5,143 nucleotides of DNA from Bacillota bacterium. Lineage in GTDB: Bacteria; Bacillota; Bacilli; Bacillales_B; DSM-18226. The DNA is taken from assembly GCA_030705665.1 (NCBI GenBank), contig JAUZQA010000325.1, forward strand, positions 1 to 5,143, given 5' to 3'. The notes under the pieces are model-generated. The model was given only the letters and a program-made list of their open reading frames with translations. It did no database searches and had not been told where the DNA came from. The translations under genes were made by a program, and so were the position numbers. This document shows positions 5,124 to 5,143 of this stretch, in pieces (within the stretch, counting starts at the first letter, position 1; each line of letters starts with the position of its first letter).

Positions 5124-5143
5124 GCTGCTGATTTCCGCTCCAG
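5124..5143. repeat. edge of a dispersed Bacillus-type extragenic repeat (cut by window end)
   Basis: GCTGCTGATTTCCGCTCCAG (5124-5143) is GC-richer than its surroundings and matches my memory of the border of a roughly 150-base, palindromic, non-coding repeat found in many copies between genes in Bacillus and relatives (continuing as GCGC...GCTTTCCGCGGGC). Only the first 20 bases or so are in the window. The border may begin a little earlier, near the TAGGCTGTGTTAAA at 5106-5119. The call rests on recollection and not on a second copy here. Confidence 0.45.

Noticed and set aside
1..5143. CRISPR array, tRNA or rRNA, transposase or phage genes
   Set aside because: I found no regularly spaced direct repeats, no cloverleaf or rRNA-like segment, and no protein of a mobile-element family.

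Overview
The window looks like an ordinary chromosomal stretch from a low-GC, spore-forming Gram-positive bacterium of the Bacillaceae (Bacillus, Neobacillus or a close relative). The signs are an AT-rich base composition, strong AGGAGG-type ribosome binding sites, a sigma-A promoter close to consensus, hairpin plus T-run terminators, a YabR-type S1 protein and a YciB-like L,D-transpeptidase. The genus is an inference; there is no rRNA or tRNA to anchor it.

Layout, left to right. (1) The 3' part of a von Willebrand factor A (VWA) domain gene (1-645, start lies outside the window), followed by a long perfect inverted repeat with a T-run (706-759). (2) A 483-residue membrane-anchored L,D-transpeptidase with peptidoglycan-binding-type repeats (973-2424) and its own terminator (2440-2476). 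(3) A second, minimal L,D-transpeptidase of 193 residues with an N-terminal membrane anchor (2524-3105). (4) An S1-domain RNA-binding protein, yabR (3216-3665), with a near-consensus sigma-A promoter (3148-3176) and a strong terminator (3690-3726) that also faces the next, convergent gene. (5) Two small genes of unknown function, transcribed divergently: 97 residues on the minus strand (3763-4056) and 102 residues on the plus strand (4252-4560). (6) A convergent-gene terminator (4621-4648). (7) A short stand-alone SET-domain protein on the minus strand (4673-5074). (8) At the extreme right edge, what looks like the start of a GC-richer extragenic repeat common in Bacillus-type genomes (about 5124-5143, cut by the window).

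Functionally, the only obvious theme is cell-wall cross-linking: two L,D-transpeptidases of different architecture lie head to tail. Otherwise most genes appear to be separate transcription units, divided by terminators or opposed in direction. I see no CRISPR array, transposase, phage module, toxin-antitoxin pair or RNA gene, and nothing that amounts to a convincing new multi-gene system. The items most worth a second look are the two orphan small proteins, the bacterial SET protein with its very tight promoter/start arrangement, the Gly substitution in the active-site motif of the large transpeptidase, and yabR lying away from its B. subtilis neighbours.
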